From: Streptomyces anulatus
GTDB lineage: Bacteria > Actinomycetota > Actinomycetes > Streptomycetales > Streptomycetaceae
DNA: 64,000 nt
Assembly: GCF_000721175.1 (NCBI RefSeq)
Contig: NZ_JOEZ01000007.1
Span: 62,001 to 126,000 of the forward strand
Direction: 5' to 3'
Of this stretch, positions 1-9,585 are shown piece after piece. The translations under genes were made by a program, and so were the position numbers. The notes under the pieces were generated by a model. That model was not told where the DNA came from, searched no databases, and worked only from the letters and a program-made list of their open reading frames with translations. The first letter of the stretch is position 1. Each line of letters starts with the position of its first letter.

Positions 1-2
1 CC

Positions 3-722
3 GGCGTGTACGCCACGCTCGACAACCACGGCCGGAAGGTCACCCCGCACATCCTCCGGTCCGCCGAGCACCGCGACCGCACGGTGAACGCCGAGAAGCC
101 CAAGCGGGAGCAGGTCATCAGCCGCGCATCGGCCGACACCGTGACCAAGGGGCTCACCGGGGTCGTCGACGCTGGTTCCGGGGGCGCGGCCAACAGCCCC
201 GCCTACGACGCGGCGGCCAAGACCGGCACCTCCGAGGACAACAAGTCGGCCTGGTTCGCCGGGTACACCCCGGAACTGGCCACGGTCGTGGCCCTCTTCG
301 GCGAGGGCGACGGCGGCCGCAAGCAGGTCTCCCTGACCGGCACGGCCAACTCCGGCCGCGCCAGCGGCAGCGGCTTCCCGGCCAGGATCTGGGCCGACTA
401 CACCCTCGGCGCCCTCGGCGGCGGGTCCGACAAGACGTTCGACCTCCAGGACGTGGAGCGCGGCGAGGTGCCCGCCCCGCCGACGCCGTCCGACACCCCC
501 TCCGAGGACCCCACCCCGTCCGAGGACCCGACCCCGTCGGACACGCCCTCCGAGACGGCGAGCGAGACGCCCAGCGAGACCCCGACCACGCCGGCCCCGC
601 CCACCAGCAGCAGCCCGCCCGTCACCCAGCCCCCCACGAGCCCGGAGATACCGCCGCAGCCCGGGGAGGGCGACGGCCAGCCGGGCGAGCGGCCCGGCGG
701 CGACGGACTGCTCGGACAGTGA
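3..722 (+). CDS. Penicillin-binding protein, C-terminal part (5' end outside window)
   Basis: This is the C-terminal end of a class A-type penicillin-binding protein, which cross-links peptidoglycan at the outer face of the membrane. The gene starts upstream of the window. The transpeptidase KTGTS motif, followed by a residue string ending in WFAGYTPEL, is visible about 75 residues into the fragment, with the usual beta-strand region after it. The last 80 residues form a low-complexity tail rich in Pro, Ser, Thr and Glu, with repeated SEDPTP-like units, typical of Streptomyces enzymes with a disordered extracellular tail. A strong hairpin follows the stop codon. The family is clear; which paralogue it is cannot be told from the fragment. 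Confidence 0.9.
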   Translation, partial: GVYATLDNHGRKVTPHILRSAEHRDRTVNAEKPKREQVISRASADTVTKGLTGVVDAGSGGAANSPAYDAAAKTGTSEDNKSAWFAGYTPELATVVALFGEGDGGRKQVSLTGTANSGRASGSGFPARIWADYTLGALGGGSDKTFDLQDVERGEVPAPPTPSDTPSEDPTPSEDPTPSDTPSETASETPSETPTTPAPPTSSSPPVTQPPTSPEIPPQPGEGDGQPGERPGGDGLLGQ

Positions 723-740
723 GAGCCTGAGCGCACGAGT

Positions 741-770
741 GAGGGGCGGACCCGTGCGGGTCCGCCCCTC
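741..770. terminator. Hairpin terminator between convergent genes
   Basis: A 14-base arm at 741-754 pairs perfectly with 757-770 (GAGGGGCGGACCCG and its complement), leaving a tiny loop. It lies between the penicillin-binding protein stop and the stop of the convergent phosphatase gene, so it probably serves both. Confidence 0.75.
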
Positions 771-792
771 GCCCATGACCGCACCGGCGCGC

Positions 793-2703
793 CTACTGCC
801 CCCGGGTCGCCATCTCGAACCAGACGACCTTGCCCGTCGAGAGGCGCGTCGCGCCCCAGCGCCGGGCCAGCCGGTTGACCAGGAACAGCCCGCGCCCGCC
901 CTCGTCCGTGTCCCGTGCCCGGCGCTGCCGGGGCAGCTGCGGGGAGTCGTCGCCGACCTCGCAGCGCAGGATGTCGGTCCGCAGCAGCCGCAGCGTCACC
1001 GGCCGCTCCGCATAGCGCACGGCGTTGGTGACGACCTCGCTGACCAGCAGCTCCACCTCGTCGGCCAGATCGTCCAGACCCCAGCGGCTCAGCGCCCGCC
1101 GGGCCAGCCTCCGGGCCCGGCCCGGGGCCGCGTCCTCCGGTTCCAAGGACCAGTACGCCACATCGCTCGGCGCGATCCCGTCGAAGCGGGCGGCGAGCAG
1201 CGCGATGTCGTCGTCCCGGTCACCCGGGCCGAGCATGTCCAGCACGTCGTCGCACAGGGCTTCCAGCGGCGGCGCGTGGTCCTGGCCGGTGAGCTGCGCG
1301 GTCGCCGCGAGGCGTTCCCGCAGCTGCTCGATGCCCGTCCACACGTCCCGCAGCCGCGACTCCACCAGACCGTCGGTGTAGAGGAGCAGCGTGGCACCGG
1401 CCGGCGCGTCCAGCTCGACGGCCTCGAAGTCGACGCCGCCCACCCCGATCGGGGCGCCCGGCGGCACCCGCAGCACCTCGGCCCGCCCGCCCAGGTGCAG
1501 CAGCACGGGCGGCGGGTGGCCGGCGTTGGCGATGGTGATCCGGTGCGCGACCGGGTCGTACACCGCGTACAGGCAGGTCGCCATCCGGTCGCTGCCCAGG
1601 CGCTGCGCCTGCTCGTCCAGGTGGTGCAGCACCTCCTGCGGCGGCAGATCGAGCTGCGCCAGGGTCTGCGCCGTCGTCCGGAGCTGACCCATGATCGCCG
1701 CCGAGGTCATGGAGTGGCCCATCACGTCGCCGACGACCAGCGCGACCCGGCTGCCGGGCAGCGGGATCGCGTCGTACCAGTCGCCGCCGACCCGGGCCGT
1801 CTCGGCCGCCGGGAGATAGCGCGAGGCGAGCCGGACGCCGGTGGGCTGGGGGAGCGAGTCGGGCAGCATCGTGCGCTGCAGCTCGTCGGCGATGTAGGCC
1901 TCGCGCCCGTACAGCACGGCCTTGTCGATGCCGAGCGCGGTGTGCGTCGCCAGCTGCGCCGCGACCAGCAGATCACTGGCCTCGAACGGAGTGCGCTCGG
2001 TGCCGCGCACGAAGACCGCCGCCCCGATGACCCGCCGCCGGCCGCGCAGCGGGGCGAGGATCGCCCGGTGCCCGGTGGGAACGGACCGGCCGGGGCCGAG
2101 CAGCTCCGGCAGGGCCGCCCGCGCCGCCGCGGAGTCGCCGAACACCGGCCGCACCCCGCGCAGCACCTCGGCCAGCGCACCGCCCGCCTGTACCTCGCAC
2201 AGCTCGGCGGCGGGCATCAGGTCGGCCTGCGGGTCCAGAACCAGCGGCCGCAGCCGCTCCGTCTCGGAACCGACCGCCGCCTCGCCGCCCTCCTCGTCGC
2301 TGACGCGCAGCCGGTCGCTGCGCCGCAGCCGCAGCACGAACGGGCTCACCGGGCGCTCGTCGCCGACCGGCAGCGGGTCGCGCAGATAGACCAGGATCGC
2401 GTCGGAGAACGTCGGCACGCTGGCCCGGCACAGGCCGAGGACGATCTCGTCCAGGTCTATGCCCCGGGCGATCCGCCGGGTCGCCGCGCCGACGAAGCGC
2501 AGCCGGTCGCCCTCACGGCGGGTGGCCGCCTGCGCGTCGGCGACGGCGGCCGCTCCGGGACCCGGGTTCGGCGCGGCGGCCGGAGCCGGTACCGCGGCAG
2601 CCGCGGCAGCGGCCGCGGCGTCCTGCTGCCGGGGCCGGGTGCGCTCCTGCGGCCGGGCAGCCAGCGGCTGCCGGCCTTCGTGGGAGGTGGGATGCTCCGT
2701 CAC
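793..2703 (-). CDS. SpoIIE-family PP2C phosphatase with GAF-like and fused ATPase (RsbW-type) domains
   Basis: A regulatory serine/threonine phosphatase of the kind that acts in anti-sigma/anti-anti-sigma partner switching. After an Ala/Pro-rich N-terminal stretch there is a GAF-like sensor region (roughly residues 60-260). A SpoIIE/PP2C domain follows (roughly 270-500) with GGDWYDAI, VVGDVMGH, NAGHPPP and DGLVESR signatures. A C-terminal HATPase_c_2 domain has LVSEVVTNAVRYA and the DEGGRGL ATP-lid. The frame is open to an ATG at 2790, but the GTG at 2703 opens a sequence more like a normal N-terminus. No convincing ribosome binding site decides it. The target sigma-factor pathway is unknown. 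It resembles the larger phosphatase at 53434-56055. Confidence 0.88.
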   Translation of the reverse strand: MTEHPTSHEGRQPLAARPQERTRPRQQDAAAAAAAAAVPAPAAAPNPGPGAAAVADAQAATRREGDRLRFVGAATRRIARGIDLDEIVLGLCRASVPTFSDAILVYLRDPLPVGDERPVSPFVLRLRRSDRLRVSDEEGGEAAVGSETERLRPLVLDPQADLMPAAELCEVQAGGALAEVLRGVRPVFGDSAAARAALPELLGPGRSVPTGHRAILAPLRGRRRVIGAAVFVRGTERTPFEASDLLVAAQLATHTALGIDKAVLYGREAYIADELQRTMLPDSLPQPTGVRLASRYLPAAETARVGGDWYDAIPLPGSRVALVVGDVMGHSMTSAAIMGQLRTTAQTLAQLDLPPQEVLHHLDEQAQRLGSDRMATCLYAVYDPVAHRITIANAGHPPPVLLHLGGRAEVLRVPPGAPIGVGGVDFEAVELDAPAGATLLLYTDGLVESRLRDVWTGIEQLRERLAATAQLTGQDHAPPLEALCDDVLDMLGPGDRDDDIALLAARFDGIAPSDVAYWSLEPEDAAPGRARRLARRALSRWGLDDLADEVELLVSEVVTNAVRYAERPVTLRLLRTDILRCEVGDDSPQLPRQRRARDTDEGGRGLFLVNRLARRWGATRLSTGKVVWFEMATRGQ

Positions 2704-3087
2704 GCGTGGGATTCCGTCCGTCCGGGCCGGTTGTATGAGGCAGTCACCTCGTGGGGCGCTACTGTGCCCCGGCAAGCGCGGGAAGAACAACGGCTGTCAC
2801 CGGATGCCCCCGATGAAGGGGCCGAAACCGAGCGCCGCGGAGATGGCCGACAGGCGATCCCTCCGGCGGCGGACGCGGCGAGCGGGCAGCGGACAGCGTG
2901 CACGTCTCCACCCCCTCGTAGTGGATCCCGCGACCGAGCGGAACGTCCGGGTCCGTGGCCCGTCGCTCCGCACGACCGGGGTGATGACTTGTGGTCAGTT
3001 CCGGTGTGGTGCCCGCTGGTTGCGGCGATCAGCCCTCCGTGCGCCCGGACCTGCCGACCGGACCGCCCGAAGGGGCTCTCCAGGGTC
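2704..3087. other. Intergenic region without a supported gene
   Basis: About 380 bases lie between the phosphatase start and the DUF402 stop on the same strand. Open frames here lack ribosome binding sites and recognisable protein features. It presumably holds the phosphatase promoter and leader, but I see no clear -35/-10 pair. Confidence 0.5.
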
Positions 3088-3774
3088 TCACGACGGCATA
3101 CGGGCAGGGGTGCGGTCCCAGTCATCCGGCAGCGGCGGTACCTGCCACCGCGGATCGGGCCGCCAGTGCTCCCAGCCGTCCCGGAACGGCGGCCCCCACC
3201 CGGTGATCACCTCGACCGCCGCGAGGCCCGCCTCCCGGACCCGGCGCGCGGTCCTCCGGTCCATCAGACCGACATGCTGCGCCTGCGCGAACTCGTCCTC
3301 GTCGAGCCATTTCCAGCTCCGGTCGGGGTTCACGGAGATGTCGAGAAAGTGATCCTCGGAATCCACCCCTCCGGACCACCGGGTCCGGGGCTCCTCCAGA
3401 TTCACGTACCAGTTGCGGAACATCCAGCCGCGGTCCCAGAACAGCCACACCGACCACGGGTCCCCGGGCCGGGCCAGCTTCAGCACCCCGGAGCCGAACC
3501 AGGTCGAGCGGGCCGTGGTGCGCGGCGCGGTGTAGCGGGTGGCCAGCGGCTCGGCGTGCACCTGGGTGCCGTCGGCCAGCACCGGCCGGACGCATTCGGT
3601 GCCGGGCGCCATCCAGGCGGCGAGCAGCTCGTCGGTGTCCTGGACGACGGTCACCGGACGGCAGATGTGCACGGGCGGGGCGCCGGCCGTCCGGTGGGCC
3701 CGGCCGTTGTCGCGGTAGCGCCAGAGGATCTGATCCCCCGGCGCCCAGCGTGCGTGCTCTCCCGTACCTGTCAT
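3088..3774 (-). CDS. DUF402 (FomD-like) nucleotide hydrolase family protein
   Basis: This 228-residue cytoplasmic protein belongs to the DUF402/FomD family. Characterised members hydrolyse phosphate or phosphonate esters of nucleotides using divalent metals, and FomD acts on a cytidylylated phosphonate. The diagnostic second half has an aromatic-rich strand region (WSVWLFWDRGWMFRNWYVNLE) followed by a run of acidic residues including VDSEDHFLDISVNPD and DEDEF, which fit metal binding. It starts with ATG and stops 80 bases upstream of the fumarase gene on the same strand. The substrate in this organism is unknown, and the family assignment is by eye from these motifs. Confidence 0.8.
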   Translation of the reverse strand: MTGTGEHARWAPGDQILWRYRDNGRAHRTAGAPPVHICRPVTVVQDTDELLAAWMAPGTECVRPVLADGTQVHAEPLATRYTAPRTTARSTWFGSGVLKLARPGDPWSVWLFWDRGWMFRNWYVNLEEPRTRWSGGVDSEDHFLDISVNPDRSWKWLDEDEFAQAQHVGLMDRRTARRVREAGLAAVEVITGWGPPFRDGWEHWRPDPRWQVPPLPDDWDRTPARMPS

Positions 3775-3853
3775 GGAGAGATCCTACGGAGCGCTCCCAC
3801 CGGCCCGCTGCGACTCAGGTCACCCGGATGTCACCGCACGCCGCCTGCGCGCC

Positions 3854-5269
3854 TCACGGACGCGTCATCCGCAGCACGTCCAGCGCCTCCTCCAGCTGCT
3901 CCGTCGTCAGGTCGCCGCGCTCCACGTAGCCCGAGGCCAGGACCGTCTCGCGGATCGTCGTCCCGTCCTTCAGCGACTTCTTGGCGACCTTCGCCGCCTC
4001 CTCGTAGCCGATGTACTTGTTGAGCGGGGTCACCACGGACGGCGAGGACTCGGCGAAGGCGCGGGCCCGCTCCACGTCGGCGGTGATGCCGTCGACCGTA
4101 CGGTCCGCGAGCAGCCGGGAGGCGCTGGTGAGCAGCCGTACGGACTCCAGCAGGTTCTTCGCGATGACCGGGAGCATCACGTTCAGCTCGAAGTTGCCCG
4201 CCGCACCGGCCGTGGCGACCGTCGCGTCGTTGCCGGTGACCTGGGCCGCGACCATCAGGACCGCCTCGGGGATCACCGGGTTGACCTTGCCCGGCATGAT
4301 CGACGAGCCGGGCTGGAGGTCGGGCAGTGCGATCTCGGCGAGACCGGTGCGCGGGCCCGACGCCATCCACCGCAGATCGTTGCAGATCTTCGTCAGCGAG
4401 ACGGCGATGGTCCGCAGTTGGCCCGAGGTCTCCACGAGCCCGTCCCGCGCGCCCTGCGCCTCGAAGTGGTCGCGGGCCTCGGTGAGCGGCAGCCCGGTGG
4501 CGTCCGCCACCTCCGCGATCACGGCCGCGGAGAAGCCGGGCGGGGTGTTGATGCCGGTGCCCACCGCCGTACCGCCCAGGGGCAGTTCGGCGAGCCGGGG
4601 CAGCGAGGCGCGCAACCGCTCCACGCCGTAGCGGATCTGGGCCGCGTAGCCGCCGAACTCCTGGCCGAGGGTGACCGGGGTGGCGTCCATCAGATGCGTA
4701 CGGCCGGACTTCACGACCTCCGCGAATTCGGCCGATTTCCGCCCCAGGGATTCCGCCAGGTGGTCAAGGGCGGGGATCAGATCGGCGGTGACGGCGGCGG
4801 TGGCCGCGATGTGGATGGAGGACGGGAAGACGTCGTTGGACGACTGGGAGGCGTTCACGTGGTCGTTGGGGTGGACCTCGCGGCCGAGGCGCTCGGTGGC
4901 GAGGGTGGCGATCACCTCGTTGGTGTTCATGTTGGACGAGGTGCCCGAACCCGTCTGGAACACGTCGACCGGGAAGTGCTCGTCCCAGCGGCCCGACGCG
5001 ACCTCCGCGGCGGCCTCCTGGATCGCGGCGGAGATGTCCGGATCCAGTACCTTCAGCTCGGCGTTGACCTTGGCGGCCGCACCCTTGATCCGGGCCAGCG
5101 CCTCGATGTGCGCCCGCTCCAGACGCTGCCCGGAGACGGGGAAGTTCTCCACGGCCCGCTGGGTCTGGGCGCGCCACTTGGCGTCCGCGGGAACCCGCAC
5201 CTCACCCATCGAGTCGTGCTCGATCCGGAACCCGTGGTCGCCCGACCTGTCACCTGACGTGTCGTCCAT
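3854..5269 (-). CDS. fumC: Class II fumarate hydratase
   Basis: Converts fumarate and malate in the TCA cycle and is the iron-independent, homotetrameric form. The 471-residue length fits the family. The aspartase/fumarase signature [11 protein letters not shown] is present, as are the conserved [10 protein letters not shown] and SQSSNDVFP motifs and the [10 protein letters not shown] opening. The ATG at 5269 is set by a very good AGGAGG ribosome binding site at 5280-5285. A second, unrelated class I fumarase lies at 24222-25901, with the PKS-NRPS cluster and the lipase gene between them. Confidence 0.97.
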   Translation of the reverse strand: MDDTSGDRSGDHGFRIEHDSMGEVRVPADAKWRAQTQRAVENFPVSGQRLERAHIEALARIKGAAAKVNAELKVLDPDISAAIQEAAAEVASGRWDEHFPVDVFQTGSGTSSNMNTNEVIATLATERLGREVHPNDHVNASQSSNDVFPSSIHIAATAAVTADLIPALDHLAESLGRKSAEFAEVVKSGRTHLMDATPVTLGQEFGGYAAQIRYGVERLRASLPRLAELPLGGTAVGTGINTPPGFSAAVIAEVADATGLPLTEARDHFEAQGARDGLVETSGQLRTIAVSLTKICNDLRWMASGPRTGLAEIALPDLQPGSSIMPGKVNPVIPEAVLMVAAQVTGNDATVATAGAAGNFELNVMLPVIAKNLLESVRLLTSASRLLADRTVDGITADVERARAFAESSPSVVTPLNKYIGYEEAAKVAKKSLKDGTTIRETVLASGYVERGDLTTEQLEEALDVLRMTRP

Positions 5270-5279
5270 GGTGTTTAAA

Positions 5280-5285
5280 CCTCCT
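5280..5285 (-). promoter_or_regulatory. Ribosome binding site of fumC
   Basis: On the minus strand AGGAGG lies about ten bases before the ATG and fixes the start. The 106-base gap to the divergent lipase gene must hold both promoters; I see no unambiguous boxes. Confidence 0.7.
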
Positions 5286-5375
5286 GAAAAAGATGAGCAC
5301 GTGTCTTGTTCTACGTATTCCCAAGTCGCCTACCGGCCAGTAAATACCGGAGGTAACCACTTACCGGGAGGCGCA

Positions 5376-6929
5376 ATGAGGCGCACCAGCACCAGACTTC
5401 GAGGGCTCCGAAGCCTTCGCCGGCTCCGCTCTACGGTCGCCGCCACCGTCGCTCTCGCGGCGGCCGTCGGCGGTATGGCCGCCGCCGGACCCGCGGGCGC
5501 GACGGAGTCGGGTACCAGCTCTATCGCATCCACCCCTCTCCCGCCCGCGCTGGAAGCCGTCCGGGCCGCCGAGGCCACCCAGCTGTACGGGAGCCCCGCC
5601 GAGCGGCCGCTCGGCGACCGCAAGACCGGGCTGATCTCGCTCGGCGACAGCGAGATCTCCGGCGAGGGCGTCGGCACCTACGACCCCGGCACCAACGGGC
5701 CGGACAACTGGTGCCACCGCTCACCGGACGCCGCCATCCACCGCACGGGCATCGCGGCGGACGTCACGTACAACGTCTCGTGCTCCGGCGCCTATACCGG
5801 GAACATCAGAATCGGCGGAAACAAGCAGTACGCCGACGAGCTCGTGCAGAGCGACAGCCTCGCGATCAAGGCCCGCAACACCCGGATCAAGATGATCGTC
5901 CTGGTCGCCGGGGCCAACGACGACCTCCAGTTCGGCCCGGTCATGACCGACTGCGTGGTCCGCTACATCAGCCTCCAGGGCCCCTGCGAGCCGAAGTACG
6001 CGGGCGGCTGGCAGGCCCGGGTGGACGCACTGGTCCCCAAGGTCGAGCAGACCGTCCGCGACCTGCGCACCGTCATGACGGACGCCGGGTACGCGAACAG
6101 CGACTACAAGCTCGTCCTGATGGGCTACCCGAGCCCGATCGGCCCGGACTTCCGCGACAACCCGAAGTTCCCCGGCAAGCTGATCTGCGGCGGACTCGGC
6201 TACGACTCCGACACCGTCTGGGGCCGCAACACCGCCGTACCCGCCTTCCAGGTCGGCATGCGCAAGGCCGCGGCCGCCACGGGGGCCTCCTACCTCGACA
6301 ACTCCCGGCTCTTCCACGGTCGCGAGGTCTGCACCGAGAGCCCCTGGGCCCGCGGCCTCTACATCGACCTGAGCAAGCCGGGCCTGCCGGACGAGAACTC
6401 CGTCCGGCAGTCCTTCCACCCCAACGCGGCCGGCCACCGGGCCTTCGCGTCCTGCCTCACCCAGCTGTACGGCTCCGGGCTGCGCGAGGCGAGCTGTGCC
6501 GACCCGGCGAGCACCGGTAACCCGGTCCTGACGGGAGCGGCCTGGGACGACCTGTTCGCGCCGCTGAAGAACGAGGCGACCGGCTCCTGCGTGGACGTGC
6601 CCGCCTCGGTCACCCGTAACGGCACCGCGATCGGCGGCTGGGACTGCCACGGCGGGCGCAACCAGAACTGGTGGTACGACGCCGGTACGCGGACGGCCCG
6701 CACCGCGCTGAGCCACGACCGTTGTCTGGACGTGCCGGGCGCCGAGTACAACGCCGGCGCCGCGCTCGTGGTGTGGGACTGCTCGGGCGCGGCCAACCAG
6801 AAGTTCGTCCAGCAGGCGGGCACCCTCCGCCCGGCCGCCGCGACCGGCCTGTGTCTGACGCTGGCGGGGGCCAAGGACCCGCTCAGGCTCCAGACGTGTG
6901 ACGGCAGCGCGAAGCAGCGCTTCGTGTAA
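5376..6929 (+). CDS. Secreted GDSL/SGNH-type lipase-esterase with ricin-type beta-trefoil domain
   Basis: Predicted extracellular hydrolase of 517 residues. An arginine-rich start and hydrophobic stretch to about residue 42 form a Sec or Tat-like signal peptide. The SGNH fold shows the nucleophile motif SLGDSE near residue 90, an AGANDD block III near residue 178 and the catalytic SFHPNAAGH motif near residue 350. Residues 385-517 form a ricin B-like carbohydrate-binding domain with NQNWW, NQKFV and KQRFV repeats. The ATG at 5376 has a GGGAGG box four bases upstream; longer in-frame starts would run back into fumC. It is divergent from fumC and convergent with the PKS-NRPS operon. The natural substrate is unknown. 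Confidence 0.87.
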   Translation: MRRTSTRLRGLRSLRRLRSTVAATVALAAAVGGMAAAGPAGATESGTSSIASTPLPPALEAVRAAEATQLYGSPAERPLGDRKTGLISLGDSEISGEGVGTYDPGTNGPDNWCHRSPDAAIHRTGIAADVTYNVSCSGAYTGNIRIGGNKQYADELVQSDSLAIKARNTRIKMIVLVAGANDDLQFGPVMTDCVVRYISLQGPCEPKYAGGWQARVDALVPKVEQTVRDLRTVMTDAGYANSDYKLVLMGYPSPIGPDFRDNPKFPGKLICGGLGYDSDTVWGRNTAVPAFQVGMRKAAAATGASYLDNSRLFHGREVCTESPWARGLYIDLSKPGLPDENSVRQSFHPNAAGHRAFASCLTQLYGSGLREASCADPASTGNPVLTGAAWDDLFAPLKNEATGSCVDVPASVTRNGTAIGGWDCHGGRNQNWWYDAGTRTARTALSHDRCLDVPGAEYNAGAALVVWDCSGAANQKFVQQAGTLRPAAATGLCLTLAGAKDPLRLQTCDGSAKQRFV

Positions 6930-6954
6930 TCGCGGCAGTCATCAGGGACTGACA

Positions 6955-6984
6955 GGGGGCGGTCGCCGTGGTGCGGCCGCCCCC
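6955..6984. terminator. Hairpin terminator between lipase gene and PKS-NRPS operon
   Basis: Twelve-base arms at 6955-6966 and 6973-6984 pair with one G-T wobble around a six-base loop. It sits between convergent stops and marks the right-hand end of the biosynthetic operon. Confidence 0.65.
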
Positions 6985-6987
6985 TCG

Positions 6988-9546
6988 TCATGCCTCCTGG
7001 GCCAGCGCCTCGGACAGGGCCCCCAGCGTCGGCGTCAGATACAGCTGGCGCAGCGGCACGCCGGGCAGCCCGCGCTCCCGGGCGAGCGTGCCGATCCGGA
7101 TCGCGTACAGCGAATTGCCGCCCAGGTCCCAGAAATCGTCGTCCGGGCCGACCGCCTCGACGCCGAGCACCTCCTGCCAGATGCCGGCGAGGACGGTGGC
7201 GGGGGCGGTCGCGCGGGGCGCCGCGGCAGGGGCCCGGCGGGTTCCGGGCGTGGGCAGCCGGGCCGGGTCCAGCTTGCCGTTCGCGGTGAGGGGGAGGGCC
7301 GGCAGCACGGTCACCGTCGCGGGCACCATGTGCGGGGGAAGCAGCCGAGCCGCCCGCTCCCGTACGGGGCCGGGGTCCTCGCCCGCCCCTGGGGCCGGGA
7401 CCACATAGGCGTCGATCCGCACGGCCGCCGCGTCCCCGCCCTCGCCGCCGGTCACGGTGACGGCCGCCGCCGACACCGCCGGGTCCTCCAGCAGCACGTG
7501 CCGGATCTCGCCCGGCTCGATCCGGAAGCCCCGCACCTTCACCTGGTCGTCGATCCGGCCCAGGTGCTCCAGGCTCCCGTCGGCCAGCAGCCGCCCCAGG
7601 TCGCCGCTGCGGTAGAGCCGGCCCGCCGGGTCCAGGACATCCGGGACGAAGCGCTCGGCGGTCAGGGCGGGCCGGTTCAGATAGCCGAGCGCCACACCCG
7701 CCCCGCCCACGTGGATCTCCCCGGGCGCACCCGGCGGCACCGGCCGCCCGTGCGGATCCAGTACCCGGACCGACCAGCCGGGCAGGGCCCGCCCCACCGA
7801 CCGGGATCCGGTGAGCGCCTCACGGCGGGTCACCGTGGCCGCCGTGACGTGGACGGTGGTCTCGGTGATCCCGTACATGTTGACCAGCCGGCAGCGGTCC
7901 TCCGGGTGCCGGTCGAACCAGTCCAGCAGCGTGCGGGCGTCCAGGGGTTCGCCGCCCAGCACCACCAGCCGGGGGGCCGGCGCGACGTGCGCGGCCCGGT
8001 CGGCCGCCGCGAGCTGGGTGAACGCCGACGGGGTCTGGCTCAGCACGCTCACCCGCTCCCGTACCAGCAGGGCGTGGAAGTCCCGCGGTGAGCGCGTGGT
8101 CCAGTGGTCCACGACCACCAGCCGCCCGCCCGTGAGCAGCGCGCCCCAGATCTCCCACACCGAGAAGTCGAACGCCGCCGAGTGGAAGCAGGTCCAGGTG
8201 TCGTCGGGACAGAGGCCGAAGTCGTCGCGGACGGCGTCGACCAGGGCCGTGACATTGGCGTGCGGCACGAGGACCCCCTTGGGGCGGCCGGTCGAGCCCG
8301 AGGTGTGGATGACGTACGCCGGGGCCCCGGCCCCCTGCCGTTCAGCGGCGGGGCGGGGCGGGTGGCCGGTGAGGACGGCCGGGTCCTCGACGGTAAGCCG
8401 GACCCCCGCGTCCCGCGCGATGCGCTCCCGCCGGTCCGCCGGATGCTCCGGATCCAGCGGTACGTGGACCGCGTCCGCCTTCAGGATGCCGAGCATCGCC
8501 GCCACCAGGTCGGCCGAGCGGGGCAGACAGAGCCCGACGAGGTCACCGGGGCGGACGCCGTGGGCGTACAGCCCGTCGGCCAACTCCTCTGCCCGGGTGT
8601 CCAGTTCGGCGTACGAGAGGGTGGTGGGACCGGCGGTGAGCGCGGGGGCGTCCGGGCGGGCGGCGGCCTGGGCGGCGAAGGCCTCGTCGATGCGGAGCGG
8701 GGCCGGTGCCTTCGGCGTGACGCCCGGGGCCGGGGCCTTCGGCGTGACCCCCAGCGTCAGTTGTTCCACCGACTCCGACGCGCTCAGGGGATCCAGCGCC
8801 GAGAGCGGGGTGTTGGGCGGGAGATCCAGCAACTGCTGCCTTACGCGCCCCACGTGACGGTCCGGTACCGACATGGTGTCCGGGTCGTCCGACAGCGTGA
8901 CGACACCGCCCTCGTCGCCCTCGGCCGGGGTGAGCGGCTCGGTGGCGAGCAGGTCCGCGACCGTGCGGCCGGGCGACAGGTCCGCCGCGAACACCGCGTA
9001 CCCGTCGAGCGCCCCCAGTGCGTACGGCGGCCGGTCCCGGGCCGGTACGGGGACGGCGACGCGCACCCAGGCCGCACCTGTGTGCCGCCCGACGGTGACC
9101 GCGAGCGCCGAGGCGTGGAGCCGGGTCTCCCCGTCCAGGCGCGGGCTCAGGGGGAGAGGTCCGTCGTGCGGTGTCACCGCGTCCGGGGGCAGTTCGCCCC
9201 GCAGCACCCGGGCGACGGTCCGCAACGAGCGGGCGTCCAGCGCGGCTCCGTCGGCGGTCAGGACGAGGTCGGGGCCGAGGTCCGCTCCGGCCCCGTCCGC
9301 GTACCGCAGCAGCACCGCGCGCAGCCGGTGGCCGGGGGCGACCGGTCGGCGGGCCTCGGCCTCGCGCCGCCGGGCGGCGGCGTCGGATCCGGCCGGTGCG
9401 GCCACGGTCTCCGTCCACAGCCGGGGGAGGCGCTCCCCGGGCCACCACAGCTCCGCCGCCGCCGTGAGGGCGGCGGCGAGGGCGGTGCCGGTGGCGGCCG
9501 GCGGCAGGCGGACCGTCAGGGCGTGATGGGCAGGCGGCACGTGCAC
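6988..9546 (-). CDS. NRPS protein: degenerate condensation-like N-terminus, adenylation and carrier domain (A-T)
   Basis: An 852-residue NRPS subunit and the only adenylation domain in the cluster. Residues 1-235 look like a shrunken, degenerate condensation domain: where HHxxxDG is expected there is LTADGAALD, with no histidines. A linker near 264-282 holds a duplicated GVTPKAPAP unit. The adenylation domain (about 285-740) has HTSGSTGRPKGV near 415, FDFSVWEIW near 460, NMYGITETTVH and PLTANGKLD. The carrier domain has DLGGNSLYAIR near 810. Residues read against the GrsA pocket give DFWSVGMVHK, closest to the threonine code DFWNIGMVHK. GTG start with GAGGAG about five bases upstream. It is last in the operon and probably receives the chain from the C-terminal C domain of the 12548-18460 protein. 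Confidence 0.9.
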   Translation of the reverse strand: MHVPPAHHALTVRLPPAATGTALAAALTAAAELWWPGERLPRLWTETVAAPAGSDAAARRREAEARRPVAPGHRLRAVLLRYADGAGADLGPDLVLTADGAALDARSLRTVARVLRGELPPDAVTPHDGPLPLSPRLDGETRLHASALAVTVGRHTGAAWVRVAVPVPARDRPPYALGALDGYAVFAADLSPGRTVADLLATEPLTPAEGDEGGVVTLSDDPDTMSVPDRHVGRVRQQLLDLPPNTPLSALDPLSASESVEQLTLGVTPKAPAPGVTPKAPAPLRIDEAFAAQAAARPDAPALTAGPTTLSYAELDTRAEELADGLYAHGVRPGDLVGLCLPRSADLVAAMLGILKADAVHVPLDPEHPADRRERIARDAGVRLTVEDPAVLTGHPPRPAAERQGAGAPAYVIHTSGSTGRPKGVLVPHANVTALVDAVRDDFGLCPDDTWTCFHSAAFDFSVWEIWGALLTGGRLVVVDHWTTRSPRDFHALLVRERVSVLSQTPSAFTQLAAADRAAHVAPAPRLVVLGGEPLDARTLLDWFDRHPEDRCRLVNMYGITETTVHVTAATVTRREALTGSRSVGRALPGWSVRVLDPHGRPVPPGAPGEIHVGGAGVALGYLNRPALTAERFVPDVLDPAGRLYRSGDLGRLLADGSLEHLGRIDDQVKVRGFRIEPGEIRHVLLEDPAVSAAAVTVTGGEGGDAAAVRIDAYVVPAPGAGEDPGPVRERAARLLPPHMVPATVTVLPALPLTANGKLDPARLPTPGTRRAPAAAPRATAPATVLAGIWQEVLGVEAVGPDDDFWDLGGNSLYAIRIGTLARERGLPGVPLRQLYLTPTLGALSEALAQEA

Positions 9547-9585
9547 AACTCCTCGTCCACGGAGGGGATACGGGTAGTACGGCTG

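Noticed and set aside
739..4023. A 1094-codon open frame on the plus strand opposite the phosphatase, DUF402 and fumarase genes
   Set aside because: It is the antisense shadow of GC-rich coding DNA: Arg/Pro/Gly/His-rich, no domain, no ribosome binding site, and recognisable genes on the other strand.
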